64,000 nucleotides of DNA from Brevibacillus composti (GTDB taxonomy: Bacteria; Bacillota; Bacilli; Brevibacillales; Brevibacillaceae). Shown in pieces: positions 34,360-43,038 of this stretch (position 1 is its first letter; each line of letters begins with the position of its first letter). The stretch spans positions 1,957,501 to 2,021,500 of the forward strand of contig NZ_CP066308.1 of the NCBI RefSeq assembly GCF_016406105.1, in the 5' to 3' direction. A program made the translations under genes and the position numbers. The notes beneath the pieces were generated by a model. That model saw nothing but the letters and a program-made list of their open reading frames with translations. It was not told where the DNA came from and made no database searches.

Positions 34360-34427
34360 TCAATGAGAACATTAATGTACCAAGTTCAAAATTTTATTCA
34401 GGCCAAAGTTAAGTTGAGTAAAAGCAC

Positions 34428-34456
34428 TTGCATTTTTGCATGGGTCGGACTACAAT
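34428..34456 (+). promoter_or_regulatory. Sigma-A promoter of korAB
   Basis: TTGCAT (34428-34433), 17-bp spacer, TACAAT (34451-34456). Predicted start near 34463, giving a ~90-nt leader before korA. Confidence 0.65.
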
Positions 34457-34553
34457 TGGTACAGTCTATGCAGATTTTTGTCACATCTTATCGGAACCAG
34501 TCGGGTAAGGTGGGGCAGCTTTTTCTCACAGTCACTGAAGGGGTGGAATTTGA

Positions 34554-36332
34554 ATGATTAGTCAACTTTCCTGGAAAGTTGGAGGACAGCAAGGGGAGGG
34601 TATCGAGAGTACCGGAGAAATCTTCTCGATGGCAATGAACCGGATGGGATACCATCTGTATAGCTATCGCCACTTCTCTTCCCGGATTAAGGGTGGACAC
34701 ACTAACAACAAAATTCGTGTGAGCACCAAACCTATGCGCGCAATCTCTGACGATCTGGACATCCTCGTCGCTTTTGACCAGGAGACCATCGATTTCAACG
34801 CTCATGAGCTGCGCGAAGGCGGTATCATCATTGCGGACGCAAAATTCAACCCGAAACTGCCAGAAGGTCTGAAGCCGGTACGGTTCCTGACTGTTCCGCT
34901 GACCGAAATTGCAGACGAGTTGGGCACGTCCTTGATGAAAAACATGGTGTCTATCGGTGCGTCCAGCGCGATCCTCGGCATTCCAGCGGAAAGCTATCGC
35001 AACATTGTTGAAGATATGTTCCTCCGTAAAGGCGAAAAAGTCGTCGAGAAAAATATGGAGGCGATTCGCCGCGGATTTGACTTTGTCAACGAATTGACTG
35101 GTGGACAACTCCCTGAATTCCAACTGGAGAAGGCTGAAGGTCAAAAACAGCTGTTCTTGATCGGGAACGATGCGATTGCACTGGGTGCAGTAGCCGCTGG
35201 TTGCCGTTTCATGCCGGCTTACCCGATTACCCCTGCTTCCGAAATTATGGAATATCTTATTAAAAAACTGCCGAAATTCGGCGGTACGGTAATTCAAACG
35301 GAGGATGAAATTGCTGCGATCACCATGGCGATTGGCGCTGGCTTTGGCGGCGTTCGTTCCATGACGGCATCTGCTGGTCCTGGTCTCTCCCTGATGATGG
35401 AAGCAATCGGCCTCGCAGGTATTACCGAAACACCGGTTGTGATCGTGGACACCCAGCGTGGCGGTCCTTCTACCGGTATGCCTACCAAACAAGAACAATC
35501 CGATGTAAACGCGATGATCTACGGTACGCACGGGGATATCCCGAAAGTGGTGATCGCTCCGAGCACAGTAGAAGAATGCTTCTACGATACTGTGGAAGCG
35601 TTTAATATCGCCGAAGAATATCAGCTCCCGGTTATCCTGATGACCGACCTGACGCTCTCTTTGGGCAAACAAACCGTTGACCCATTTGACTATAGCAAGG
35701 TCGATATCCGCCGCGGAAAACTGCTGGCTGGACAAGAACTGCCGGAAAAAGAGCAAAACGATCTGTTCAAGCGCTATGAAGTAACGGAAGACGGCGTATC
35801 TCCGCGCGTCATTCCGGGACAAAAATACGGCTTGCACCATGTTACCGGTGTCGAGCATGACCAGACAGGCCGTCCGTCTGAGAACGCGGCGAACCGTGTC
35901 GCTCAAATGGATAAGCGCATGCGCAAACTGGAAGGCGTGCTGAAAAACTTCAAAAACCCGGTGACTGTCGATGCTGCTCATGATGAAGCAGACGTATTGA
36001 TCGTGGGCATCAACTCCACTATCGGTACCATCCAAGAAGCAAAAGCTCGCCTCGAACAGGAAGGCGTGAAAGTTAACCACGCGCAAATTCGTCTGATCCA
36101 TCCATTCCCGGCTGATCACATGAAAGCGCTCGTGGAGAAAGCAAAACAAGTGATTGTGGTTGAACACAACGCTCAAGCGCAAGTAACCAATCTGCTCAAG
36201 CAGCACGTCGGATCCGCTGAAAAAATCGAATCTGTGCTGAAATACGACGGAAACCCGTTCTTGCCGAAGGAAATCTATAGCGAAGTTAAGGGGCTGATTA
36301 AGCATGGCGACTTTGAAAGAGTTTCGCAATAA
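34554..36332 (+). CDS. korA: 2-oxoacid:ferredoxin oxidoreductase alpha subunit (fused gamma-alpha)
   Basis: A 592-residue subunit of the 2-oxoglutarate/2-oxoacid ferredoxin oxidoreductase, which oxidatively decarboxylates 2-oxoacids to acyl-CoA and reduces ferredoxin. Residues ~1-190 are the gamma domain (WKVGGQQGEGIESTGEIFS). Residues ~205-590 are the alpha domain with the pyruvate-binding region (AYPITPASEIMEYL; GPGLSLMMEAIGLAG; QRGGPSTGMPTKQEQSDV). ATG 34554 follows AAGGGGTGGAA. It overlaps korB by 29 nt. In aerobic bacilli KorAB works in or beside the TCA cycle. Codon use is markedly cytosine/adenine-ending, suggesting high expression. Confidence 0.95.
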   Translation: MISQLSWKVGGQQGEGIESTGEIFSMAMNRMGYHLYSYRHFSSRIKGGHTNNKIRVSTKPMRAISDDLDILVAFDQETIDFNAHELREGGIIIADAKFNPKLPEGLKPVRFLTVPLTEIADELGTSLMKNMVSIGASSAILGIPAESYRNIVEDMFLRKGEKVVEKNMEAIRRGFDFVNELTGGQLPEFQLEKAEGQKQLFLIGNDAIALGAVAAGCRFMPAYPITPASEIMEYLIKKLPKFGGTVIQTEDEIAAITMAIGAGFGGVRSMTASAGPGLSLMMEAIGLAGITETPVVIVDTQRGGPSTGMPTKQEQSDVNAMIYGTHGDIPKVVIAPSTVEECFYDTVEAFNIAEEYQLPVILMTDLTLSLGKQTVDPFDYSKVDIRRGKLLAGQELPEKEQNDLFKRYEVTEDGVSPRVIPGQKYGLHHVTGVEHDQTGRPSENAANRVAQMDKRMRKLEGVLKNFKNPVTVDAAHDEADVLIVGINSTIGTIQEAKARLEQEGVKVNHAQIRLIHPFPADHMKALVEKAKQVIVVEHNAQAQVTNLLKQHVGSAEKIESVLKYDGNPFLPKEIYSEVKGLIKHGDFERVSQ

Positions 36333-37170
36333 CGTTAAGCCGAACTGGTGCCCGGGCTGTGGAGACTTCTCCGTGCAGGCATCGATTCAACGCGCGGCGG
36401 CAAACGTAGGCCTGGAGCCTGAACAATTGGCAGTCGTTTCCGGTATCGGATGCTCCGGACGTATTTCCGGCTACATCAACTGCTACGGCTTCCACGGTGT
36501 GCACGGACGCGCTCTTCCTATCGCGCAAGGTCTGAAAATGGCCAATCGCGAGTTGACCGTAATCGCAGCGGGCGGCGACGGTGACGGCTTCGCGATCGGG
36601 ATGGGCCATACGGTTCACGCGATCCGTCGCAACATGAACATTACCTACATTGTCATGGATAACCAAATCTACGGTCTGACAAAAGGTCAAACCTCCCCGC
36701 GTTCCGCGACTGGTTTTGTGACCAAGTCTACGCCGGCTGGCTCGATTGAGTCTGCGATTTCCCCAGTGGAATTGGCTCTCTCTGTTGGCGCCACCTTCGT
36801 AGCGCAATCCTTCTCCAGCGACCTGAAAGGATTGACAGAACTGATTGAAATGGGTATCAAGCATGAGGGCTTCTCGCTGATCAACGTATTCAGCCCTTGT
36901 GTCACCTATAACAAAGTAAACACCTACGACTGGTTCAAAGAGAACATCGTACCGGTAGACACCATTGAAGGGTATGACCCTCATGACCGCATCAAAGCCA
37001 TGGCAGCTTCCATGCAGCACAAAGGCCTGTTGACAGGTCTCATCTACCAAAACAAAGAACAAAAATCGTACGAACAATTGGTAACAGGCTTCAAAGAAGA
37101 GGCGCTGGCTACCCAAGACATTCGTCTGAGCGAAGAAGACTTTGCCAAATTGGTGGCTGAGTTCGCGTAA
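36304..37170 (+). CDS. korB: 2-oxoacid:ferredoxin oxidoreductase beta subunit
   Basis: A 288-residue thiamine-diphosphate-binding subunit. The iron-sulfur cysteines are in WCPGCGDFS (~15-23) and GIGCSGR (~48-54), and the ThDP motif GDGDGFAIGMGH (~88-99) ends in NQIYGLTKGQTSPRS. ATG 36304 lies inside korA, so the two are coupled and should be made in equal amounts. It is followed by a strong terminator into which a group II intron has inserted downstream. Confidence 0.96.
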   Translation: MATLKEFRNNVKPNWCPGCGDFSVQASIQRAAANVGLEPEQLAVVSGIGCSGRISGYINCYGFHGVHGRALPIAQGLKMANRELTVIAAGGDGDGFAIGMGHTVHAIRRNMNITYIVMDNQIYGLTKGQTSPRSATGFVTKSTPAGSIESAISPVELALSVGATFVAQSFSSDLKGLTELIEMGIKHEGFSLINVFSPCVTYNKVNTYDWFKENIVPVDTIEGYDPHDRIKAMAASMQHKGLLTGLIYQNKEQKSYEQLVTGFKEEALATQDIRLSEEDFAKLVAEFA

Positions 37171-37199
37171 GCGCTCTGGATATGCGTACGACGTCAAAA

Positions 37200-37228
37200 A
37201 ACCTCTCCCTGGGTGGAGAGGTTTTTTT
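37200..37228. terminator. Bidirectional terminator after korB, group IIC intron target
   Basis: AACCTCTCC (37200-37208) and GGAGAGGTT (37214-37222) form a 9-bp stem with a 5-nt loop, followed by TTTTTT on the plus strand and preceded by AAAAAA, so it can work both ways. The intron starts at 37233. Before insertion it would have served both korB and the convergent permease gene. Confidence 0.9.
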
Positions 37229-37232
37229 ATGC

Positions 37233-39121
37233 GTGCGCCCGGCATGGGCGGTAGCTATAGGGTGAAAGTCCTGAACGGGGGTTGGCTGTACCAACCGTTA
37301 GCTCAAGGCAAGGGTGTCCGCCGTGAGGCGGAATCTGAAGGAAGCCGGCGGCAAAGTCCCGACCTGAGGTACACAAACCCGATTCGAGGCTGCTGTACTC
37401 GGGTGAGCCTGCGCAACAAGGTAAAGCCCTATACAGCCAAGGGGTATAGCAGTATATCGGGCAGGTACATGGGATGAAAGTTACCGCTCTTACCCGGGGA
37501 GGTCTGCATGGAATGCCTACTGCTGTTGGCAACCGCCTCCGTGAGGAGGCGCTGAACATGCAGAAGTCAGCAGAGGCCATAGTACCCAATCGGGGACACC
37601 CGGTGGGGAAGGGCTGAACATCAAGTCAACACATGTTCCCAACTCCTTTCGATACGATGCAGCGAAGCAGAAATCCAGTTTGGAACTTCCTCTGGATAGC
37701 AGGGGTGAAGCCCCGAGGGTACAGAGAAGGGCTGAGCATTGTACGGCAAGACTGGTGACATGTGTGCGGAGAGAGGAGTATCGTTATGGATCTGCTGGAG
37801 AAGGTTCTGTCACGGGAGAACCTCACGGCTGCCCTCAAACGGGTCGAAGGCAACAAGGGCGCTCCGGGAATCGACGGTGTTACAACCGAACAACTGCGCG
37901 ACTACCTTCGCGAGCACTGGGCGACCATTCGGTCGCAGATCGAGGCGGGAACTTATAGACCATCTCCTGTCCGCAGGGTCGAAATCCCGAAACCTGACGG
38001 AGGAGTGCGGCTACTAGGTATCCCTACTGTGGTGGATCGCCTGATCCAGCAGGCTATCCTGCAAGTATTGACTCCCGTCTTTGACTCGGATTTCTCCAAC
38101 TCCAGTTTCGGTTTTCGCCCAGGACGTCGTGCCCACGACGCCGTGCGAAAGGCGAAGCAGTTCATTGAGGAAGGATACCGGTACGTGGTCGACATCGACT
38201 TGGAGAAGTTCTTTGATCGAGTGAACCACGACATCTTGATGAGTCGTGTAGCACGGAAGGTGAAGGACAAGCGTCTCCTGAAACTGATCCGTGCTTACCT
38301 GCAATCCGGGGTGATGGTCAACGGGGTGTGCGTCACAACGGAGGAGGGCACACCGCAAGGTGGCCCTTTAAGTCCGCTCTTGGCCAATATTCTACTGGAT
38401 GACTTGGATAAGGAGTTGGAAAAGAGGGGGCACCGTTTCTGCCGTTATGCGGACGATTGCAATATCTATGTACGCACGAAACGCGCGGGGCAACGGGTAA
38501 AGGAGAGTGTGGAGCGATACCTGACCAGGGTACTTAAACTCAAGGTAAATCAACAGAAAAGTGCGGTGGATCAGCCGTACAAGCGAAAGTTTCTTGGATT
38601 TAGTTTTGTTCCAGGAAAAGAGGCGCGAATACGGCTACATCCCAAATCGATTACCCGGTTGAAAGAACGGATTCGTCAACTGACTAACCCTCATTGGAGC
38701 ATTTCCATGCAGGAGAGAATCCGGAAACTCAACCAATACCTTATGGGATGGATTGGGTATTTTGCGTTGGCCGAGGCGAAAAAGCACCTGTTGCGAATAG
38801 AGGAATGGATTCGCCGAAGGCTCCGGCTCTGTCTGTGGACGCAATGGAAACGAGTTCGAACGCGATATCGCGAACTTCGTTCGCTAGGTCTCTCCCATAA
38901 TAAAGCACTGGAAATTGCAAACACCCGCAAGGGGGCATGGCGGACAACGAAAACTCCGCATATGCACAAAGCCCTTGGCGTCGCCTACTGGCAACAACAA
39001 GGGCTGTTGAGTTTGGTACAGCGATATTTCAAACTTCGTCAAGCTTGATGAACCGCCGTATACCGGACGGTACGTACGGTGGTGTGAGAGGACGGGGGTT
39101 AGTCACCCCCTCCTACTCGAT
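37233..39121 (+). mobile_element. Group IIC intron with internal reverse transcriptase
   Basis: A ~1.89-kb retroelement. The 5' end GTGCG (37233-37237) begins GTGCGCCCGGCATGGGCGG and is followed by TATAGGGTGAAAGTCC, characteristic of bacterial class C introns. Domains I-III occupy about 37233-37785, and domain IV holds the reverse transcriptase. Domain V is at about 39051-39084 (arms ACCGCCGTATACC and GGTACGTACGGTGGT). Domain VI (GGGGGT/ACCCCC stem) has a candidate branch-point A at 39115. The 3' end is placed at 39121 (...TACTCGAT), within 2 bases. Class C introns insert just after intrinsic terminators, exactly as seen here. All parts look intact, so it may be mobile. Confidence 0.93.
37786..39048 (+). 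CDS. ltrA: Group II intron-encoded reverse transcriptase/maturase
   Basis: A 420-residue reverse transcriptase and maturase that aids splicing and retrohoming of its host intron. RT blocks are visible: RRVEIPKPDGGVRLLGIP, FGFRPGRRAHDAV, VDIDLEKFFDRVNHD, GTPQGGPLSPLLANI and the catalytic YADD at 221-224. A thumb/maturase domain X follows (~290-400; RIRKLNQYLMGWIGYF). There is no HNH endonuclease domain, as expected for class C enzymes, which use nicked or single-stranded targets at terminators. ATG 37786 follows GAGAGGAG. Its stop lies 2 bases before domain V. Confidence 0.96.
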   Translation: MDLLEKVLSRENLTAALKRVEGNKGAPGIDGVTTEQLRDYLREHWATIRSQIEAGTYRPSPVRRVEIPKPDGGVRLLGIPTVVDRLIQQAILQVLTPVFDSDFSNSSFGFRPGRRAHDAVRKAKQFIEEGYRYVVDIDLEKFFDRVNHDILMSRVARKVKDKRLLKLIRAYLQSGVMVNGVCVTTEEGTPQGGPLSPLLANILLDDLDKELEKRGHRFCRYADDCNIYVRTKRAGQRVKESVERYLTRVLKLKVNQQKSAVDQPYKRKFLGFSFVPGKEARIRLHPKSITRLKERIRQLTNPHWSISMQERIRKLNQYLMGWIGYFALAEAKKHLLRIEEWIRRRLRLCLWTQWKRVRTRYRELRSLGLSHNKALEIANTRKGAWRTTKTPHMHKALGVAYWQQQGLLSLVQRYFKLRQA

Positions 39122-39129
39122 AGAGAGGC

Positions 39130-40167
39130 CTACGCCGGTTTGCGGCGCAACTGCTGGATGGCCAGCATGAGCAAAAAGAGCATGACCAGCTGTCCGAACA
39201 ACGGATAGAGCAGACGAAGCAGGGGACCAAAGCCGACGAAGCTGATCGCGTAGCCGATGCACAAGATTCCCGCCACGATGGTCTCTCGTTTGAGTCCCGT
39301 CGCTTTTTTTACCTGTTCAGATAGCCCGAACACATTGGCAACGAGCGTGGAGAAGATTTCGGAATAGACCAGTACGGCGTAAATCAAAGGAATGCCAGCC
39401 CCCAGCCCCTGAAGAAGGGCAATCATGGGCATTTCCGCCTGTCCGACGGAAGGCATGCGCACCAGCATCGCGGAGTAGGAGAGAAGCAGCAGAAGACCCA
39501 CGCCCACTCCGCCGAGGATTCCGCCCCATACGAGCGGTTTTTCGCTGTCGCTGTGGCGGCCGATCGGCACCAGCACCGCTTGTGTTAGCGCCACGTTTAA
39601 GGCAACATAATAGAGGGGAGAGCTGAGCCAGGCGAACGGCTTGTTGATTTCGACGAGAGGTCCCGTTTCCAGCCAGGGCTTGGCGATCAGAAAAACCAGA
39701 GCGGTAAAGCCGATCAGCAGCGGGACGAACAAGCTGTTGACGGAGTGGATGGCGCGGAGTCCCTTTTGGGCGACAAAAAAGATCAACAGCATGCTCGCCA
39801 AGATGCCGATTTGGGGGGAAAGCCCGAAGGACTCCCAGAAGACCGCCCCGGTAGCGGCGAGCATGACAGAGGTTGTACCAAACAAGACCAGAAGAAGAAT
39901 CACATGAAAGACGGTGCCGATCGGGCGACCAAACAGATAGGTGCTGAGATCCTGATAGGAATCAGCCTGGATGCGGTAAGAGAGCACCATGACCCGGACG
40001 CCCCCCCAACAGAAGAGGACGGTGGCCAAAAGGATGCCGACCAGTCCCTGTGAGCCGTATTGTACGAAGAACTCAACAATCTCTTTTCCGGAAGCAAAAC
40101 CTGCTCCCACAACCGTACCGATATAGGTAAAGGCAATTTGCAGTGCGGCTTTCCAAGAATGTTGCAT
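39130..40167 (-). CDS. YkvI-like membrane protein (APC-type transporter)
   Basis: A 345-residue polytopic membrane protein with about ten hydrophobic helices, resembling the YkvI family of the amino acid/cation transporter superfamily. The N-terminal AFTYIGTVVGAGFASGKEIVEFF motif resembles the sodium/substrate-site helix of LeuT-fold proteins. The substrate is unknown. The start is ATG with AGGAGGTCTGAC upstream on the minus strand. Its stop codon is only 8 bp from the 3' end of the group IIC intron, so the intron now separates it from the terminator it shared with korB; transcripts would run antisense into the intron. Confidence 0.85.
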   Translation of the reverse strand: MQHSWKAALQIAFTYIGTVVGAGFASGKEIVEFFVQYGSQGLVGILLATVLFCWGGVRVMVLSYRIQADSYQDLSTYLFGRPIGTVFHVILLLVLFGTTSVMLAATGAVFWESFGLSPQIGILASMLLIFFVAQKGLRAIHSVNSLFVPLLIGFTALVFLIAKPWLETGPLVEINKPFAWLSSPLYYVALNVALTQAVLVPIGRHSDSEKPLVWGGILGGVGVGLLLLLSYSAMLVRMPSVGQAEMPMIALLQGLGAGIPLIYAVLVYSEIFSTLVANVFGLSEQVKKATGLKRETIVAGILCIGYAISFVGFGPLLRLLYPLFGQLVMLFLLMLAIQQLRRKPA

Positions 40168-40219
40168 GTCAGACCTCCTGTCCCACTTACTCCATCTTAT
40201 GAGAGGAAGAGATGTGATT

Positions 40220-40969
40220 ATGCACCTTACTGTATTAGGCTTCCAATCGCCCTATCCGGGTCCGCTGGGGGCTACCCCCGGCTATCTGCTTCAGACAGAG
40301 GGCACGAACCTGTTGCTCGATTGCGGGAGCGGTGTGCTCTCGCAGCTTGCCCGGCATCTGCCTGTCTACGAGCTGGATGCATTACTGCTCTCCCACTATC
40401 ATCACGACCATATCGCGGATGTAGGCGTCCTGCAGTACGGGCTGATGGTGCACCAGATATTCGGCCAGCGGGCAAAGGACCGGCCGCTGCCCATCTATGC
40501 GCCGGCGGAACCGGCAGGGAAAACTGAGAGTCTCGTCTACCGGGAAGCGACCCGATTCTATCCTGTAGAGGAGGAGAGCCGACTGACGATCGGCGATGTT
40601 CAGATCTCTTTTCTCCGGACGGACCATGGCGACGGAGATCCCTGCTATGCGATGAGGCTGGACGCGGCGGGAAAATCGATTGTGTACGGAGCGGACAGCG
40701 GCCCAGGGACAGACTGGAGCCGCTTTGCAAGTGAGGTAGATTTGTTTATTTGCGAGGCCACCTATCTGGAGAGAACCAAGCCGGCACAGCCGAACGGGCA
40801 TCTCAGCGTCAAACAGGCTGCAGCGACAGCGGAGAAGCTCGGCTGCCGGTCGCTTTTGCTGACGCATCTGTTCCACGAGTACCGGGAGGAAGAGGTGCGA
40901 GCCGAGGCAGGGGAGTACCGGCACGGCATTTGCCATGTGGCCAAGATCGGTTTGCAGATAGAGGTATAG
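40220..40969 (+). CDS. MBL-fold metallohydrolase (YhfI-like)
   Basis: A 249-residue cytosolic metallo-beta-lactamase-fold hydrolase. The zinc motif HxHxDH is complete (His59, His61, Asp63, His64 in SHYHHDH), and further ligands lie in FLRTDHGDG, GADSGPG and LTHLFHEYR. It resembles B. subtilis YhfI and RNase Z-like phosphodiesterases but has no exosite typical of RNase Z. ATG 40220 gives the usual family start (MHLTVLG); GTG 40214 with AGAGG at 7 nt is an alternative. It is divergent from the YkvI-like gene and is followed 25 bp later by a methyltransferase gene. Confidence 0.87.
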   Translation: MHLTVLGFQSPYPGPLGATPGYLLQTEGTNLLLDCGSGVLSQLARHLPVYELDALLLSHYHHDHIADVGVLQYGLMVHQIFGQRAKDRPLPIYAPAEPAGKTESLVYREATRFYPVEEESRLTIGDVQISFLRTDHGDGDPCYAMRLDAAGKSIVYGADSGPGTDWSRFASEVDLFICEATYLERTKPAQPNGHLSVKQAAATAEKLGCRSLLLTHLFHEYREEEVRAEAGEYRHGICHVAKIGLQIEV

Positions 40970-40994
40970 GAAGAAGCGAGAGGAGAGAAGGAAG

Positions 40995-41555
40995 TTGTTC
41001 CCCAATGTACTAGAAGTAGCAAGGACGCTGATACGCGAGCGGGTATCGCCGGGAGAGACGGTGATTGACGCGACGATGGGCAATGGCAACGACACGATGT
41101 TTTTGGCCGGGCTGGTGGGCGGAGAAGGCAAGGTGATCGCCTACGACATCCAGCCGCAAGCGATCGAGAAAACGCGGGAACGCCTGGAGCGGGAAGGATT
41201 GCTGGACAGGGTGGAGATGCGGCTGGCCAGCCATGAAGAGATGGAACAGGTATCCGGCTCTGTCGGAGCGATTATGTTTAATCTGGGCTATCTGCCGGGA
41301 GGCAATAAAGAAATCACGACGCAAGCGGCCAGTACCGTGCGGGCGATCGAAGCGGGTCTCGCTCTCCTGAAGCCGGGCGGAATCATGACGGTGATGATTT
41401 ACTGGGGGCATCCTGCCGGTCAGAGGGAAAAGGAAGCCGTCGTCTCTTTTTGCTCGCAGCTGAGCCAAATGGAGTATCTCGTGCTCCACTACCAGTATCT
41501 CAACCAGCAGAACCAGGCGCCGTTTTTGCTGGGAATTGAGCGGAGAAGCGGATAA
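40995..41555 (+). CDS. Class I SAM-dependent methyltransferase (YtqB-like, rRNA methylase type)
   Basis: A 186-residue Rossmann-fold methyltransferase. Motif I is DATMGNGNDTMFLA (~22-35), motif II YDIQPQA, and the catalytic-side motif is MFNLGYLPGG (~90-99), typical of the YtqB/putative rRNA methylase family, where NLGYLP replaces an NPPY motif. TTG 40995 is used, with AGGAGAGAAGGAAG directly upstream. The substrate in this group is uncertain; some members methylate wobble-position modifications in tRNA. It is probably co-transcribed with the MBL gene. Confidence 0.87.
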   Translation: MFPNVLEVARTLIRERVSPGETVIDATMGNGNDTMFLAGLVGGEGKVIAYDIQPQAIEKTRERLEREGLLDRVEMRLASHEEMEQVSGSVGAIMFNLGYLPGGNKEITTQAASTVRAIEAGLALLKPGGIMTVMIYWGHPAGQREKEAVVSFCSQLSQMEYLVLHYQYLNQQNQAPFLLGIERRSG

Positions 41556-41584
41556 GGGAAAAGAAGCGGCGATTTTCTTTTCCC
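41556..41584 (+). terminator. Hairpin after the methyltransferase gene
   Basis: GGGAAAAGAA (41556-41565) and TTCTTTTCCC (41575-41584) form a perfect 10-bp stem starting one base after the stop. The T-rich run lies inside the stem rather than after it, so termination may be weak. Confidence 0.5.
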
Positions 41585-41689
41585 GGGCAAGCGCATGATC
41601 CGACAACCGCGGAAAAAATGTTTACAGATGTCTAATCAAAGCGGTTTGTGTCAGGAGGAAAAATAGGCACGCTCTTCACGGCTGTGATA

Positions 41690-41698
41690 CATACCCTA
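41690..41698 (+). promoter_or_regulatory. Sigma-K-type -10 element upstream of the YheC/D gene
   Basis: CATACCCTA matches the mother-cell sigma-K -10 pattern CATAnnnTA and is 33 bp before the start codon. The AC at 41669-41670 is 19 bp upstream, slightly more than the usual 16-17, so the call is tentative. Confidence 0.35.
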
Positions 41699-41730
41699 GG
41701 AAGAGGAATGGAGCAAGGGGGTAACACTCC

Positions 41731-42849
41731 GTGGACAGAGTCGGAATCATGCTGGATTGGAACATCATGCAAAAAGGCATGAACGGAAAAAAATCATATG
41801 AACGCTTGCCTTACTACGTCGCGATTGGCAAAGAGCTTGGGCTTCGGCCCGTCTTTTTTCATCCCCGACATGTCCGGTCAAACGGGAAGGTGAAGGGCTA
41901 TGTTTGGAACGGGAGCCAACTCGTCCCCCAACTGCAGCCGATCCCGCGGGTGATTCACAATCGCGTCTTGACCGGGGACCCGAAATCCCGCAGGGTGATC
42001 CAGCAATTGAGCAGAAATCAGCTAGTTTTTAACGGGCTGGTCGTCCGAAACAAATGGAAAGTGCATCAGCTGCTATGGAAAAATCCCAAAGTGCGCGCCT
42101 ATTTGCCGCATACCGTGACGTACGCCAAGCACCAGCTTCGCCAGTTTCTGGATCGCTACCGGATCGTCTACGTCAAGCCGGCGATCGGCTCGGTCGGGAT
42201 CGGCGTGGTGCGGATTGAGCGGGATGGCAGCCACTACCGCTTTATCTCGTCCAAGCAGCGGAGCGTATTTTCCCGTTCCCAATTAGAGACGGAATTGTCC
42301 AAATGGATCGGGAAAAAGCGGTTTTTGATACAGCAAGGAATCCCGCTCGCCCGCTATGCAGGCAATACCTTTGATATCCGTGTCTCCGTACAGAAGAACC
42401 GGGAACGACAGTGGACGGTCAGCGGCATGGTAGCAAAGGTGGCCAATCAGAAAAACAAGCTGAGCAATCTGTCCCGCGGCGGTCATGCGCTTCCGCTTCG
42501 TACAGTTTTGCAGGAGATGTTTACGCAGGAGGAGCAGGACGAGATCTGGGGAAAAATCAGCACCGCGGCCATCGAACTGGCCCGGCAGTACGAACGGCAT
42601 TACCCGTCGCTGGCCGATCTCGGCATGGATATGGGAATCGATGACAAGGGCAATCCCTATCTGATTGAGATCAATGTGCGCGACCAGCGCTACTCGTTTT
42701 TCAAGGCGGGGGAAATCGAGATGTTCAAGCAGACCTATCGCCGCCCGCTGGAGTACGCATGGACGCTGCTCAGAGAGGGATTTTCCCATGGCAAAAACCA
42801 AGTGCGCCTGCATACGCAGACGATGGCCCCGTCGGTGATGGACTCCTGA
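41731..42849 (+). CDS. YheC/YheD-type endospore coat-associated ATP-grasp protein
   Basis: A 372-residue cytosolic protein of the YheC/D family, which has an ATP-grasp fold of the glutathione-synthetase type and in B. subtilis is linked to the spore coat. Recognisable segments are VYVKPAIGSVGIGVVRIE (~148-165, ATP-binding loop), FDIRVSVQKN (~215) and a Mg-binding end LIEINVRDQR (~312-321). GTG 41731 follows AAGGGGGTAA at about 8 nt. A sigma-K-like -10 lies upstream. The ligated substrates are unknown. Paralogues often occur in clusters, but only one copy is seen here. Confidence 0.87.
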   Translation: MDRVGIMLDWNIMQKGMNGKKSYERLPYYVAIGKELGLRPVFFHPRHVRSNGKVKGYVWNGSQLVPQLQPIPRVIHNRVLTGDPKSRRVIQQLSRNQLVFNGLVVRNKWKVHQLLWKNPKVRAYLPHTVTYAKHQLRQFLDRYRIVYVKPAIGSVGIGVVRIERDGSHYRFISSKQRSVFSRSQLETELSKWIGKKRFLIQQGIPLARYAGNTFDIRVSVQKNRERQWTVSGMVAKVANQKNKLSNLSRGGHALPLRTVLQEMFTQEEQDEIWGKISTAAIELARQYERHYPSLADLGMDMGIDDKGNPYLIEINVRDQRYSFFKAGEIEMFKQTYRRPLEYAWTLLREGFSHGKNQVRLHTQTMAPSVMDS

Positions 42850-42966
42850 AACGGCGGAATGAGCCACAGGTGAACTCCCTGGGAAGCCGGAAGAAACAAA
42901 GCCGGCAGGCGAACCATCCAGACGGAATCCGGGACGCCCGCGGGACACTGATGCGCGTCCGCATAG

Positions 42967-43006
42967 AAAAAGCAGACCTTTCGCTGTTCGCAAGGTCTGC
43001 TTTTTC
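42967..43006. terminator. Bidirectional terminator between the YheC/D and CBS genes
   Basis: AAAAGCAGACCTT (42968-42980) pairs with AAGGTCTGCTTTT (42992-43004), giving T-runs in both directions. It serves the convergent gene pair. Confidence 0.88.
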
Positions 43007-43018
43007 TACTTGATGAGG

Positions 43019-43038
43019 CGGGCCCTTGGCCCGTTTTT
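43019..43038 (+). terminator. Second small terminator ahead of the CBS gene
   Basis: CGGGCC (43019-43024), loop CTT, GGCCCG (43028-43033), then TTTTT. Its tail reaches the stop codon of the minus-strand CBS gene. Confidence 0.65.

Noticed and set aside
34488-36329. 613-codon open frame on the minus strand opposite korA
   Set aside because: It mirrors korA almost exactly, has no ribosome site or recognisable domain, and arises from the strongly biased codon use of korA.
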